Shown here: positions 48,248 through 58,829 of the stretch, in pieces | Layout of the letters: each line of letters starts with the position of its first letter | How positions within the stretch are numbered: the first letter of the stretch is position 1 | Assembly: GCF_014636475.1 (NCBI RefSeq) | Contig: NZ_BMEL01000001.1 | Span: 620,001 to 684,000, forward strand | DNA length: 64,000 nucleotides | Origin: Halobacillus andaensis | GTDB taxonomy: Bacteria > Bacillota > Bacilli > Bacillales > Halobacillaceae | Direction of reading: 5' to 3' | The notes under the pieces: model-generated | Database searches by the model: none | What the model saw: only the letters and a program-made list of their open reading frames with translations | Told to the model about the DNA's origin: nothing | Made by a program: the position numbers and the translations under genes

Positions 48248-50245
48248 TTATTTAATTAAAGCATTAGAATCTAAAATTAAAGCTACTTGACCGTCCCCTA
48301 AAATGGTAGCTCCTGAAATCGCAAAAACTCCTGATAGATAATCCCCTAACGATTTAAGGACGACTTCCTGCTGTCCAATAAATGAGTCAACGACGAGGCC
48401 TGCCAGCTTGTTTCCTTTCCTTACAATTACAACCGAGTAGTTATCATCCTCTTCTAATACTTCCGGTACATCTAATACATCCTTTAGGGAGACCAGCGGA
48501 ACAATGCTCCCCCTGAAATCAATCACTTCTTTATTATGTGCTCGGAGGATGTCTTCTTTTTTTACAATCGCAGTTTCGATAATTGAAGACAGCGGCACCG
48601 CATATTTTTCGTTTTGAACTTCGACCAACATAACGGAAATGATGGATAGAGTTAAAGGTAACTGTATAGAAAAAATGCTCCCACTGCCTAACTGAGAGTT
48701 AATCGTAATGTTCCCCCCGAGAGATTCAATCGTATTTTTTACTACATCTAAACCGACCCCTCGACCTGAAACATCAGATATCGTATCTGCAGTGGAAAAG
48801 CCGCTGGACATAATCAACTCATAGACTTCTTGGTCAGATAACTTTTCAGCTTGTTCTTGGGTAACGACTTGTTGACTTAATGCTTTTTGTAATACTTTTT
48901 CACGGTTAATGCCAGCGCCGTCGTCAGAGATGTCAATAAATACATGATTGCCGCTGTGATAAGCTTTTAATTCAATGCTTCCCACAATTGGCTTTCCATT
49001 CGCCTGGCGCTCTTTTGGATTCTCAATCCCATGATCAATCGCATTTCGGATTAAATGAACAAGTGGATCTCCAATTTCATCTATGACTGTCCGATCAAGT
49101 TCTGTATCTTGCCCAACAATTTGTAAATCTATATTTTTATGTAAGTCTCTAGAAAGCTGACGCACCATTCTCGGAAAGCGATTAAACACTTGTTCGATCG
49201 GGACCATGCGCATGTTTAAAATAATATTCTGTAAATCTCCTGAAACGCGTGACATCCTCTCTACTGTTTCTTGAAGCTCAGAATGATGAAGTTCATTTGA
49301 AATTTGTTCTAAACGTCCACGGTCAATCACTAATTCTTCAAACAAATTCATTAAGATATCTAAGCGGTCAATATTTACTCGAATTGTTTTATTAGCGGCT
49401 TGTTTCGCTGGGGAAGTTGTTTCTTTTTCACTGCTTTCATTGGAATTCTCTTGATCTTCTGGAATGAAGTTTACTTCTTTGTTAACTTCATCAGACTCTT
49501 GGTATTCTGAAATTTGAACAGCTTCTATTTCAGAAACGTTCATGACTTTCGAATCAATTTCGTTTTGAGCAGCGTCTGTGACGTAGAGAACTTGAAAGTC
49601 TGTATCAAACTCTTCATTTTCCAATGCTTCTACTGCAGGGGTGGATAACACCACTTCTCCCATTTGCTCTAAAACCTCAAACACCATATACACTCTCGCA
49701 GCTTTCAGCATACAATCCTTGCGTAGTGAAACTTTAATTTTGTAATTTAATAACCCTTGCTCCTGAGATTGTTCTAATACCGTACGAGTAAACTCGTCCA
49801 CTTGAAGTTCAACAGATGCTTCTGCAGACGGGGTCGCTTGTTTTTTCTTTCGATTGTCTAACGCTTCCCCAAGTTCAATGGCTTGAAGAAGATCGACTAC
49901 CTTAGTAACATCCCGCTCACCCGAGCCCCCCTGAGAAATGTCCACTACCATAGCTTCTAAATCGTCAACGGAATCAAAAACGACATCCAGCATTTCTGAA
50001 TCTACATAAATTTTTTCATTGCGCACTCCGTCAAGTACATTCTCCATTTTATGCGTTAAGTTCGCTAGATCCTGATAGCCCATCGTTGCAGCCATTCCCT
50101 TAAGCGTGTGAGCCGATCGAAAAATTTCCCCTACAATGCTTAATTCTTGTGGACTCTTTTCTAAATCTAATAATCGATCATTTATGGATTGCAAGTGTTC
50201 GTTACTTTCATCAATGAATAGTTCTAAATATTGGTTCGTTTCCAT
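48248..50245 (-). CDS. cheA: Chemotaxis histidine kinase CheA
   Basis: 665 residues. HPt domain with phosphorylated His46 (RSAHTLKGM), CheY/CheB-binding P2 (about 150-260), dimerisation helices (about 285-345), HATPase with IRNAIDHGIENP and GRGVGLDVV, then a CheW-like regulatory domain. Starts 15 nt after cheB. Confidence 0.96.
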   Translation of the reverse strand: METNQYLELFIDESNEHLQSINDRLLDLEKSPQELSIVGEIFRSAHTLKGMAATMGYQDLANLTHKMENVLDGVRNEKIYVDSEMLDVVFDSVDDLEAMVVDISQGGSGERDVTKVVDLLQAIELGEALDNRKKKQATPSAEASVELQVDEFTRTVLEQSQEQGLLNYKIKVSLRKDCMLKAARVYMVFEVLEQMGEVVLSTPAVEALENEEFDTDFQVLYVTDAAQNEIDSKVMNVSEIEAVQISEYQESDEVNKEVNFIPEDQENSNESSEKETTSPAKQAANKTIRVNIDRLDILMNLFEELVIDRGRLEQISNELHHSELQETVERMSRVSGDLQNIILNMRMVPIEQVFNRFPRMVRQLSRDLHKNIDLQIVGQDTELDRTVIDEIGDPLVHLIRNAIDHGIENPKERQANGKPIVGSIELKAYHSGNHVFIDISDDGAGINREKVLQKALSQQVVTQEQAEKLSDQEVYELIMSSGFSTADTISDVSGRGVGLDVVKNTIESLGGNITINSQLGSGSIFSIQLPLTLSIISVMLVEVQNEKYAVPLSSIIETAIVKKEDILRAHNKEVIDFRGSIVPLVSLKDVLDVPEVLEEDDNYSVVIVRKGNKLAGLVVDSFIGQQEVVLKSLGDYLSGVFAISGATILGDGQVALILDSNALIK

Positions 50246-50260
50246 CGTCCTTCCCCCTAC

Positions 50261-51307
50261 TTATAAATCCCCTATGCGTTCACTTATTTTATCGACAGGG
50301 ATCACCTCATCGGCAAGCTTTGATTTAATAACAGCTTTTGGCATCCCAAATACAATGGATGTTTCTTCAGATTCAGCAATTACATAAGTGTCTGTGTTCC
50401 TTTTCTTCAATTGAATCAGCCCTTCGGTGCCATCCGCTCCCATTCCCGTCATGACAATGGCTAATGTACTTATCTTAAGTTGAGATAAGGATTGAAATAG
50501 ATAATTTACCGATGGACGATGACCTTGGATAGGCTCGCTTTGCTTTAAATGGATCACCAGGTCACCGTTTCTCTGCTCGATCCCTAGGTGTTCATCACCA
50601 GGAGCAATATAAGCCGTCCCTTTTTGTAAAACTTCTCCATCTTCCGCTTCTTTAACAATAATCTTAGAAAGGAAATGCAGCCGCTTTGCTAGTGACTTTG
50701 TAAATCCTTTAGGCATATGCTGCACAATGACAATTGGCCAATTTACTCCTTCTGGCAGAGAGGTAAGCACCGTCTGCAAAGCGCGAGGGCCGCCTGTAGA
50801 TGTACCAATAGCCACAATTTTATTGGGATGGTTAAAAGCCTTCGCTGCTGTAAGGGTGCCTCGGTCACTCACTTGCTTTTGAACCTTATGACTTTTCATG
50901 GTTACCTTTGCTTTACTTGCTGTTAAAACTTTTCGCACAATAGAATGCCCTACTTTATGAATATCTAAAGATATCGATCCAGAGGGCTTAGAAATAAAGT
51001 CCACAGCTCCAAGGGTCATTGCTTTAATCGTGCTGTCAGTGCCTTCACTCGTCACACTAGACACCATGACAACAGGGATAGGTTTTATTTTCATGAGATT
51101 TTCTAAAGCGGTTAATCCATCCATTTTAGGCATTTCCACGTCCAACGTAATGACATCAGGGTCAAGGTTGGCTGCTTTTTGCAAACCGTCTTCCCCATTC
51201 CTAGCTGTACCGATCACCTGGATTCTCCGATCACGGTTTAAAATATCGCTCAGCATCTTTCTCATAAACGCTGAATCATCAATGATTAAAACTTTAATAG
51301 GTTCCAT
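50261..51307 (-). CDS. cheB: Chemotaxis response regulator/methylesterase CheB
   Basis: 348 residues. Receiver with Asp56 (LDVEMPKMDG) and a C-terminal esterase with catalytic triad Ser170 (GTSTGGP), His197 (VQHMPKG) and Asp292 (GMGADGTEG). It removes methyl groups from receptors during adaptation. 6 nt after flhG. Confidence 0.96.
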   Translation of the reverse strand: MEPIKVLIIDDSAFMRKMLSDILNRDRRIQVIGTARNGEDGLQKAANLDPDVITLDVEMPKMDGLTALENLMKIKPIPVVMVSSVTSEGTDSTIKAMTLGAVDFISKPSGSISLDIHKVGHSIVRKVLTASKAKVTMKSHKVQKQVSDRGTLTAAKAFNHPNKIVAIGTSTGGPRALQTVLTSLPEGVNWPIVIVQHMPKGFTKSLAKRLHFLSKIIVKEAEDGEVLQKGTAYIAPGDEHLGIEQRNGDLVIHLKQSEPIQGHRPSVNYLFQSLSQLKISTLAIVMTGMGADGTEGLIQLKKRNTDTYVIAESEETSIVFGMPKAVIKSKLADEVIPVDKISERIGDL

Positions 51308-51313
51308 TCCACC

Positions 51314-52174
51314 CTACCTTTCTGTTACAAAGCTTTTAAGCTTAGATAAAAAGGAGTTTTTACGATTATGTGATGGAACATGCAAATAGTCTTCTGCGAT
51401 TTTATGGACCGCTTTACTAGCCGAGCACTTCGGTTCCCTTATGACGAAAGGCACTTGATCCAGAACACTACTCATCACTTTACGATCATCTGGCATACTG
51501 CCTAAGTGAGTAATCGATTTGTTCATAAACTTCATCGCTACTTTTTCCAGTCTATTAAACGTTTCTTTACCGGAAGTTTGATTGACTATCCTATTCGTTA
51601 AAATTCTAATAGGAAGATCAGGTACGTAATTCATTAAATGTTTGATTACAGCGTAAGCATCGGTTATGGACGTCGGTTCCGGGGTGGTAACGACGATCAC
51701 TTCATCAGCGGAAGCCATGAAATATAAACTATCCTTCGTCACTCCTGCACCCATATCAAATAGGATAAAGTCATAGGAATCTACCAATTCGGTAAATTGC
51801 TGGGTGAAATAACCGGATTTGTAACCATTCAAAGTAAAAATCTCACGTAAGCCAGAGCCACCTGATATATAGGAAAGTCCATTTGGTCCTTGCTCGACGA
51901 TATCTTCTATCGTGCTGGTAGAATCATTGAATAAATCGATGAAGGATTTTTCAGGAGAAACACCTAGCAAAATATCGATGTTACCCATGCCGATATCAAA
52001 GTCAATAATGAGCACGTTCTTTCCATTCTGAATTAATTTCAAAGCAAAATTAATCGTGAAATTGGATTTCCCAACCCCGCCTTTTCCACTTGCAACAGCT
52101 ACCGTTTTTGCTGCGTCTTGTTGTTGAGAGAGGTTTCTTAAGCGGTTTCGAAGTTTTTCAGCCTGGTCACTCAT
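51314..52174 (-). CDS. flhG: MinD-like ATPase FlhG (YlxH)
   Basis: 286 residues. Deviant Walker A SGKGGVGKSN (30-38) and VLIIDFDIGMGNIDIL. With FlhF it controls the number and placement of flagella; N-terminal segment QLSQQQD-like activates FlhF GTPase. Overlaps flhF by 8 nt. Confidence 0.94.
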   Translation of the reverse strand: MSDQAEKLRNRLRNLSQQQDAAKTVAVASGKGGVGKSNFTINFALKLIQNGKNVLIIDFDIGMGNIDILLGVSPEKSFIDLFNDSTSTIEDIVEQGPNGLSYISGGSGLREIFTLNGYKSGYFTQQFTELVDSYDFILFDMGAGVTKDSLYFMASADEVIVVTTPEPTSITDAYAVIKHLMNYVPDLPIRILTNRIVNQTSGKETFNRLEKVAMKFMNKSITHLGSMPDDRKVMSSVLDQVPFVIREPKCSASKAVHKIAEDYLHVPSHNRKNSFLSKLKSFVTER

Positions 52175-53279
52175 TTGAATAGTCTCCCATAATCGTCTCC
52201 ACTAGTTTAAAAGCGTTCGCGTACTCAATATCATCTGGTACATCCTGGCCGAAGGTGATATAAGCAATGCCGATTTGATGAAGGATAGATAGGCTTAGGG
52301 CTCCCCCGATCTTTGATGTTTCATCTTTCTTTGTAAAAATGAGGCTCTTCATTGGAACTTGGTTAAAACTATAGAAGATCTCTTTCATGTCCGCATATTT
52401 TGAAGTGAGTGAAAGAACGAGATACGTCTCCGTATCCTCATTAAATTCGATCATTTTTGTCAATTCACGTACATAGTAAGCATCTTTAAAGTTGCGACCT
52501 GCTGTATCGATAAATACAAGGTCATAGGCTTTTAATTTTTCCCTCGCTTTTCTGTAATCTTCGATCGTATAAGCGACTTCAAGCGGGACATCTAATAGTT
52601 TGGCATATGTTTTTAATTGATCCACCGCTGCCATTCGATACGTATCGGTCGTAATAAAGGCTACACTTTCATTGCGGTTTATGACGGCATCTGATGCTAA
52701 TTTAGCTATTGTCGTCGTTTTGCCAACACCAGTTGGTCCGACAAGGTGAATATATTTTTTCGAGAAACCTTGCTTCCTCTCAGCTGCCGGCGGTAAAGCC
52801 TGACACAGATTGCTTTTAACAAGCTTCTTCAATTGATTTTCGGTGATCTCTTCCGCACGGCCATCAAGCACTATCGATTGAATAAGTTCATCGACGAACG
52901 ATTGATCAAGCTCTTGATCCTTTAAGTACACGGCCATCTGCTGGATCAATGTTTGTTTTTCCTCATGAGAGGTCTGCTGCTGGACTAATGTTTTTAATTG
53001 CTTTAACTCTTTCATCACTTCGTTATTTTCTAATGAGAGATCGGCTGAACGTTGGACAGAAGGCGCAGGCTGCAGCGTTTGCTTCTTCCTCTTCTTTTCA
53101 CTTTCCTCGGTGGGATCTATTGCCGCAATCACTTCGATCTGCGGCTTTTTAAACATTCCTAAAAAGCCGCCAACTTTAATTTCTTTAGAATTAAGAATAA
53201 CCGCATCTGTTCCCAGATTTTTTTTCACTTTATTCATTGCTTCAGGCATCGATGGAGCTTGAAACTTTTTTACCTTCAT
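52167..53279 (-). CDS. flhF: SRP-type GTPase FlhF
   Basis: 370 residues. Basic N-terminal B domain (about 1-75), N domain, and G domain with GPTGVGKTT (181-189), TTDTYRMAAVDQL and the DTAGR motif. It recruits basal-body formation to the right site. ATG overlaps the flhA stop codon (ATGA). Confidence 0.94.
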   Translation of the reverse strand: MKVKKFQAPSMPEAMNKVKKNLGTDAVILNSKEIKVGGFLGMFKKPQIEVIAAIDPTEESEKKRKKQTLQPAPSVQRSADLSLENNEVMKELKQLKTLVQQQTSHEEKQTLIQQMAVYLKDQELDQSFVDELIQSIVLDGRAEEITENQLKKLVKSNLCQALPPAAERKQGFSKKYIHLVGPTGVGKTTTIAKLASDAVINRNESVAFITTDTYRMAAVDQLKTYAKLLDVPLEVAYTIEDYRKAREKLKAYDLVFIDTAGRNFKDAYYVRELTKMIEFNEDTETYLVLSLTSKYADMKEIFYSFNQVPMKSLIFTKKDETSKIGGALSLSILHQIGIAYITFGQDVPDDIEYANAFKLVETIMGDYSNE

Positions 53280-55309
53280 GCCACGTTCACCACCCCTACA
53301 CTTTCTACTTCTGCATTTGGATCGAGCTCGTTATAAGAAAGAACCACAACTTGAGGAAAATAGCGGTCCAGCAGCTGCTTCATATACATTCGAATAGCCG
53401 GGGAACAAAGGAGAATAGCATGCTCCTCTTGCAGCAAAACTTGATCCACCTGCTCAGAAACCGCTTTGATCACAGTCTGTTGAATATCCGGGTCAAGGGC
53501 AAGGTAATTTCCGTGCTCGGTTTGTTGAATATGATCAGCCAATATCTTTTCCACTTTCCCTGAAACCGTAATGACTTTCAGATTTTGACCCTCTTTTTGA
53601 TATTGATTCGTTATTTGAGCCGCCAATGCTTGTCTTGCATACTCCGCCAATAGATCGGTATCATTTGTCATTGAGCCAAAATCCGCTAACGTTTCAAATA
53701 TGACCGGCAAGTTTTTAACCGACACATTTTCTTTAAGTAATTTCGCCAACACCTTTTGAACATCGCCTACCGATAACGGTTCAGGTGTTACTTCATCCAC
53801 AAGAATTGGATAGGATTCTTTTAAATGGTCGATCAATTGCTGTGTTTCTTGACGTCCTAACAATTGGTGAGCGTGTTTCTTAATGACTTCTGTAATATGA
53901 GTGGAGACTACAGAAGGTGGATCGACTACGGTATAGCCAGAAAGCTCCGCTTCATCTTTTAAGTCTTCCGTAATCCATTTAGCAGGCAGCCCAAAAGCCG
54001 GCTCAGTCGTTTCAATGCCTTCGATCTCATCGTCATCCATGCCAGGGCTCATCGAAAGGTAATGGTCAAGGAGGAGTTCTCCTTTAGCTGCTTCATTGCC
54101 TTTAATCTTTAATCGATAGTCATTGGGCCCCAGCTGTATATTGTCTCTAATTCTAACGACGGGGATGACGATTCCTAATTCAATGGCAAGCTGTCTGCGA
54201 ATCATAACAATACGATCCAGCAAATCTCCCCCTTGACTTGTATCTGCAATAGGAATAAGAGCATAGCCGAATTCAAATTCAACAGGATCCATGCTAATTA
54301 AGTTGACTACATTTTCTGGTGATTTCATTTGATCACTTTCGGCCTCATCTACTTCTTCAGGTTCTTCGAATTCCGATTCGTCATCTGCCCTTGAGAGCCA
54401 ATACCCTCCAAAAATAAGAATCGAAGCGATTAACGTAGTTAGAAAAAAAGGAATTGGCGTTAATCCGAGAAGGAAAATCGTTGCTCCAGCGATGTATAAT
54501 AATTTAGGAAATTTTAAAAGCTGACTTGTAACATCAGACCCTAAGTTGCCTTGAGATGCTACTCTTGTTACAACAATCCCGGTGGCTGTGGAAATTAACA
54601 ACGCAGGAATTTGACTAACTAAACCGTCTCCAACCGTAAGTCGCATATATGTATCTATCGCTTCATTAAATGACATGCCCATCTGGGCCATCCCGATAAT
54701 CAAACCAAAAATAATATTCATAATCACGATGATGATCCCGGCAATCGCGTCACCTTTAACAAATTTACTTGCCCCGTCCATCGCTCCGTAAAAGTCAGCT
54801 TCATTTTCAATTTTTTCTCTTCGCTCTTTTGCCTGATGTTCATTAATCATTCCTGCATTTAAGTCAGCATCAATACTCATTTGCTTACCTGGCATGGCAT
54901 CAAGCGTAAACCGAGCCGCTACCTCGGATACTCTCTCAGCCCCTTTAGTAATCACTAAAAATTGGATAATCACTAGTATGATAAACACGACAAAACCGAC
55001 TAAGGGGTTGCCTCCTATGACGAAGGTACCAAACGTTTCAACTACTCCCCCAGCATCCGCTTCAGATAGAATCGAACGCGTCGTAGAGACGTTTAATCCA
55101 AGTCGAAAGAGGGTGAGTAATAAAAGCAAGGTGGGAAAGACGGCAAATTGTAAAGCTTCTTCCATATTCATCGACACTAAAATCACGATAAGAGCAAGCG
55201 TGATATTGATTAAAATTAAAAAACTAAGAAGCCACCCTGGCAGTGGTATAACGAGCATGATGATGATTAAAATTACACCAATTAAAACTGATAAATCTCT
55301 TGCTGACAT
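53276..55309 (-). CDS. flhA: Flagellar type III export gate protein FlhA
   Basis: 677 residues, the same length as in B. subtilis. Eight membrane helices (about 7-310, with FLVITKGAERVSEVAARFTLDAMPGKQ export motif) and a cytoplasmic chaperone-binding domain (to the C-terminus). ATG at 55309 follows AAGGAGTG; a GTG three codons upstream is in frame. Confidence 0.95.
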   Translation of the reverse strand: MSARDLSVLIGVILIIIMLVIPLPGWLLSFLILINITLALIVILVSMNMEEALQFAVFPTLLLLLTLFRLGLNVSTTRSILSEADAGGVVETFGTFVIGGNPLVGFVVFIILVIIQFLVITKGAERVSEVAARFTLDAMPGKQMSIDADLNAGMINEHQAKERREKIENEADFYGAMDGASKFVKGDAIAGIIIVIMNIIFGLIIGMAQMGMSFNEAIDTYMRLTVGDGLVSQIPALLISTATGIVVTRVASQGNLGSDVTSQLLKFPKLLYIAGATIFLLGLTPIPFFLTTLIASILIFGGYWLSRADDESEFEEPEEVDEAESDQMKSPENVVNLISMDPVEFEFGYALIPIADTSQGGDLLDRIVMIRRQLAIELGIVIPVVRIRDNIQLGPNDYRLKIKGNEAAKGELLLDHYLSMSPGMDDDEIEGIETTEPAFGLPAKWITEDLKDEAELSGYTVVDPPSVVSTHITEVIKKHAHQLLGRQETQQLIDHLKESYPILVDEVTPEPLSVGDVQKVLAKLLKENVSVKNLPVIFETLADFGSMTNDTDLLAEYARQALAAQITNQYQKEGQNLKVITVSGKVEKILADHIQQTEHGNYLALDPDIQQTVIKAVSEQVDQVLLQEEHAILLCSPAIRMYMKQLLDRYFPQVVVLSYNELDPNAEVESVGVVNVA

Positions 55310-55327
55310 AGGGGTCACTCCTTAGTG

Positions 55328-56413
55328 CTACACTTTTTTCTCTAATCGATAAACATATGCTAATATTTCCGCTACTGCTTTAAAGAATTGTTCATCGATG
55401 GGTTGATCAATTTCTGCTTCCTGGTACATTGCTCTAGCTAATGGCCGGTTTTCTACCATAACAACATCATGAGCTTTAGCAATTTCTTTTATTTTTTGTG
55501 CAACAAAGTCTACGCCTTTAGCCACAACAATCGGCGCATCTGACATTTCCTCATCATATTTAATGGCTATAGCATAGTGAGTTGGATTGGTAATAATGAC
55601 GTCCGCTTCCGGTACTTCACTCATCATACGAGCAGCTGACATCTGCCGCTGTTTTTCTTTAATTTTCGACTTAATGAGCGGGTCACCCTCGATGTTTTTA
55701 TGTTCATCTTTTACATCCTTTTTAGACATTCGGATGTTTTTTTCATGATCATAACGTTGATATGTATAATCCAATATTGATAGCAAAAGTAACGCAAGCC
55801 CAGAAGCCAGGCCCATAATGATCGTGATTTCTCCAAAAAATAGAAGAGCATCTTCTACAGATTTTTGCGACATTAGCATCATTTGATCTTTGTTCAACCA
55901 AATGATCATGAACGTAATCACTCCAATAAGAGAAATCTTAAGTAAAGACTTGACAAGTTCCACGAGAGCTCGAGCCGAGAAAATACGCTTCGCTCCTTTA
56001 ATCGGGTCAACTTTCTTCAAATCAAACTTTAATGGTTCGGCAGTAAAGAGGATACCGACTTGGATAAGATTTGACGTGATTCCAGCAAGAATAGCAATCC
56101 CCATAATAGGAGCAATCACTTTAGCCATCTCTACGGTAATTTCACGAAAGACAGTGGCTGCCGTGTCAATTGTAAGTTCCCAATTCATATATTCTTGAAA
56201 AGTCTGCTCATACATCCCTGTCATCGTATTTTTCATATAATCGCCTAACAAAAACAAACCGCCAAACACTAACAGCAAAAGGAAACCTGTATTGACATCT
56301 TGACTTTTCGCAACCTGGCCCTTTTTCCTCGTATCATCTCTTTTTTTCGGTGTCGCTTTTTCCGTTTTCTCATCTGCAGCAAAATATTGCAGGTTTATTC
56401 TTATTAAACGCAC
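55328..56413 (-). CDS. flhB: Flagellar export switch protein FlhB
   Basis: 361 residues. Four membrane helices, then the cytoplasmic domain with the self-cleaving NPTH site at residues 276-279. Cleavage lets export switch from rod/hook to filament substrates. GTG start at 56413 with GGGGGAG upstream. Confidence 0.95.
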   Translation of the reverse strand: MRLIRINLQYFAADEKTEKATPKKRDDTRKKGQVAKSQDVNTGFLLLLVFGGLFLLGDYMKNTMTGMYEQTFQEYMNWELTIDTAATVFREITVEMAKVIAPIMGIAILAGITSNLIQVGILFTAEPLKFDLKKVDPIKGAKRIFSARALVELVKSLLKISLIGVITFMIIWLNKDQMMLMSQKSVEDALLFFGEITIIMGLASGLALLLLSILDYTYQRYDHEKNIRMSKKDVKDEHKNIEGDPLIKSKIKEKQRQMSAARMMSEVPEADVIITNPTHYAIAIKYDEEMSDAPIVVAKGVDFVAQKIKEIAKAHDVVMVENRPLARAMYQEAEIDQPIDEQFFKAVAEILAYVYRLEKKV

Positions 56414-56416
56414 AGC

Positions 56417-57196
56417 TTACTCTCCCCCAAACAGTTCCATCAGCCCTTGCATCGTCTCAAGCATCGTTCCAAATAGGTTTTGGATTAACATGATATAAAA
56501 AGTCATCGCAATCACGAGGACAAGTAAAGCTACAAAAATCTTTAAAGGAAGTCCAACGACAAATACATTGAGCTGCGGCACAGTTCTAGCAATAATCCCA
56601 AGAGCAACATCTACTAAAAATAAACAGCCTACAATAGGAACGGCCATTAAAAAAGCAATGACAAACATCTGATTAAACGCATCGATTATGTATACTATCC
56701 AATTCTCGTTATGTATGGGAATCAATTGGTCTATAGCAATTAATTCATAACTATAAAACACTCCATCAATCATTAAATGGTGACCGTTAACAGCTAAGAT
56801 AAACAATAACGTAATCGTGTACATGTATTGACCAATAAGCGGACTTTGTACTCCTGTCTGTGGATCAATAACATTCGCTATAGCAAAACCCATTTGGAAA
56901 TCAATGAATCCACCCGCTATTTGAATAGCTGCTAATATGATATAAGCGAGTAAACCAACCGTTAATCCTACGGCCGCTTCTTTAAACAGTAAGATAAAGT
57001 AAGAAGCGTCTATCGTTAACTCAGGAATATCAATCGTAAAATACATCAAAGCGGCTAAAAATAAACTAATACCGACTTTATGCTGGGCTGGTAAATTCCG
57101 ATAAGAGAATATAGGCAGCGTAACGAAAAATGATGTAACCCTTACAAATATTAATAAGAAAGCTGGTAGATTAATTGCACTTATATACTCAAGCAT
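56417..57196 (-). CDS. fliR: Flagellar export protein FliR
   Basis: 259 residues with about six to seven membrane helices. It forms the export gate with FliP and FliQ. Typical motif RVTSFFVTLPIFS near the start. Begins 1 nt after fliQ stops. Confidence 0.95.
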   Translation of the reverse strand: MLEYISAINLPAFLLIFVRVTSFFVTLPIFSYRNLPAQHKVGISLFLAALMYFTIDIPELTIDASYFILLFKEAAVGLTVGLLAYIILAAIQIAGGFIDFQMGFAIANVIDPQTGVQSPLIGQYMYTITLLFILAVNGHHLMIDGVFYSYELIAIDQLIPIHNENWIVYIIDAFNQMFVIAFLMAVPIVGCLFLVDVALGIIARTVPQLNVFVVGLPLKIFVALLVLVIAMTFYIMLIQNLFGTMLETMQGLMELFGGE

Positions 57197-57197
57197 G

Positions 57198-57467
57198 TTA
57201 CCCCACCAGCATATTCAAGTTTTCAAATACGCGTACGGTAAAATCCACCATAGTCGTCAGCATCCAAGAGCCAAAAAACACCATCCCTACTAGTACGGCT
57301 ACGATTTTTGGAATAAAGGCCAGCGTCTGTTCTTGAATTTGTGTCGTTGCCTGAAAAATACTTACCAATAAGCCAACAGCCAAGGCTAAAATTAATAAAG
57401 GGCCAGACACGAGTAATACTGTATATATGCCTTCCTTTGCGAACGAAAGGACTAATTCACTTGTCAT
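57198..57467 (-). CDS. fliQ: Flagellar export protein FliQ
   Basis: 89 residues with two long membrane helices (about 15-40 and 50-75) and the motif QATTQIQEQTLAFIPKI. A small core subunit of the FliPQR gate. Gap of 23 nt after fliP. Confidence 0.95.
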   Translation of the reverse strand: MTSELVLSFAKEGIYTVLLVSGPLLILALAVGLLVSIFQATTQIQEQTLAFIPKIVAVLVGMVFFGSWMLTTMVDFTVRVFENLNMLVG

Positions 57468-57490
57468 GTTTACTACCCTCCATTACCTCT

Positions 57491-58156
57491 TTAAAATCCT
57501 TCCAATAATGATTTGGAAATTAAGTACCATCCATCCACAAGGACAAAAAGTAAGATTTTAAATGGTAAAGAAATCATTACTGGCGGAAGCATCATCATTC
57601 CCATCGACATGAGAACACTTGCTACAGCCATATCAATTACGAGAAAAGGTACAAAAATCATAAAGCCCATTTGAAAGGCTGTTTTCAATTCACTGATCGC
57701 AAACGCAGGAACCAGCGTAGTTAAAGGAATATCCTGTATCGTCTCCGGTTCTTCCATTTGGGAGTACCCCATAAATAATTCTAAATCCTTTTGTCTCGTA
57801 TGCTTTGCCATAAATTCCTTCATCGGAACACTAGCTTCCTCGTACGCCTCATCTAACGTAATTTCTTCATTAAATAACGGCGTTAACGCTTGATCGTTCA
57901 CCTCTTGAAACGTCGGTGCCATAATGAAGAATGTTAGAAATAGCGCAATACCGATCAGTACTTGATTCGGAGGCATTTGCTGAGTAGCTAACGATGTTCG
58001 AACGAATGATAATACAATAAGTATTCTCGTAAAGCTAGTCATTAAAATTAAGATCCCAGGAGCAAGGGATAACACGGTGAGCAGCAGAAGCAGCCTCACA
58101 GACGTTGCTACATTTTCAGGGTCTGATCCAGAGAAGATGTCCACGAATTCACTCAT
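57491..58156 (-). CDS. fliP: Flagellar export protein FliP
   Basis: 221 residues with about four membrane helices and the motif MTSFTRILIVLSFVRTSLAT. It nucleates the FliPQR gate. N-terminal signal peptide is weak or missing. Its ATG overlaps fliZ by 4 nt. Confidence 0.95.
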   Translation of the reverse strand: MSEFVDIFSGSDPENVATSVRLLLLLTVLSLAPGILILMTSFTRILIVLSFVRTSLATQQMPPNQVLIGIALFLTFFIMAPTFQEVNDQALTPLFNEEITLDEAYEEASVPMKEFMAKHTRQKDLELFMGYSQMEEPETIQDIPLTTLVPAFAISELKTAFQMGFMIFVPFLVIDMAVASVLMSMGMMMLPPVMISLPFKILLFVLVDGWYLISKSLLEGF

Positions 58157-58806
58157 GACGAATCATCCTCCCTTTTTGAAAAGGACTGCCTTTTCTTTTT
58201 CATTTCATCTAGTTGCGTCTGGAATAATTTTTGAAATTGCACCGTCGAAGCTTGGTTGTATGAAGACTCTGTTTTTCTTTTCTTGCTCAGTTGCTTTAAC
58301 TGGTTGACACCTTTATTCATGAAATCCAATTCTTCTTGATTGATCAGACTGTCAATCGTCTTTTCATCCGTAATTTCTGTAATAAGGTCTATAGAGTCAC
58401 CGACACCTACGACGAAATATTTTTCACCTATTCTAACAGCTTGTAATGAACGATTAGGAGCTAAAGTAATTCCACCTAATGTTTCCATCGTCTGATTCTT
58501 TTGAAATACTTTACTTCGTTTATTAAAAAACTTAAGCAAACCATATATTAGGCCTAACACAACAAACAAAGCGAAGATTAACTTCAGGATATTCCATAGG
58601 AGGGAAGGCGACTCCTTTGAATCATCAGTTGACTGATCCGAAGTACCCTCTCCTTCTCCCGGGCTGCTTATAGATCCGCAGCCTTCCAAGTCTGGATTCT
58701 CAGCACATTCTGAAACGGACGGAGCTGCTAAAGAAGGTGAACTAAATGAAACAAAAAATATACTTAAAAGTAGTGTAGTGATTACCGCCACAAACGTACG
58801 TTTCAT
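58153..58806 (-). CDS. fliZ: FliZ/FliO-family flagellar assembly protein
   Basis: 217 residues. Signal peptide (about 1-27), a short extracytoplasmic part with two Cys, one membrane helix (about 75-97, LIFALFVVLGLIYGLLKFF) and a FliO domain (ETLGGITLAPNRSLQAVRIG). It stabilises FliP assembly. ATG 9 nt upstream (58815) is an alternative start. Confidence 0.88.
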   Translation of the reverse strand: MKRTFVAVITTLLLSIFFVSFSSPSLAAPSVSECAENPDLEGCGSISSPGEGEGTSDQSTDDSKESPSLLWNILKLIFALFVVLGLIYGLLKFFNKRSKVFQKNQTMETLGGITLAPNRSLQAVRIGEKYFVVGVGDSIDLITEITDEKTIDSLINQEELDFMNKGVNQLKQLSKKRKTESSYNQASTVQFQKLFQTQLDEMKKKRQSFSKREDDSS

Positions 58807-58829
58807 GATGTTCATCCTAACCTTACAGA

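Noticed and set aside
54894-55325. 143-codon plus-strand frame
   Set aside because: Antisense to flhA with no family resemblance.
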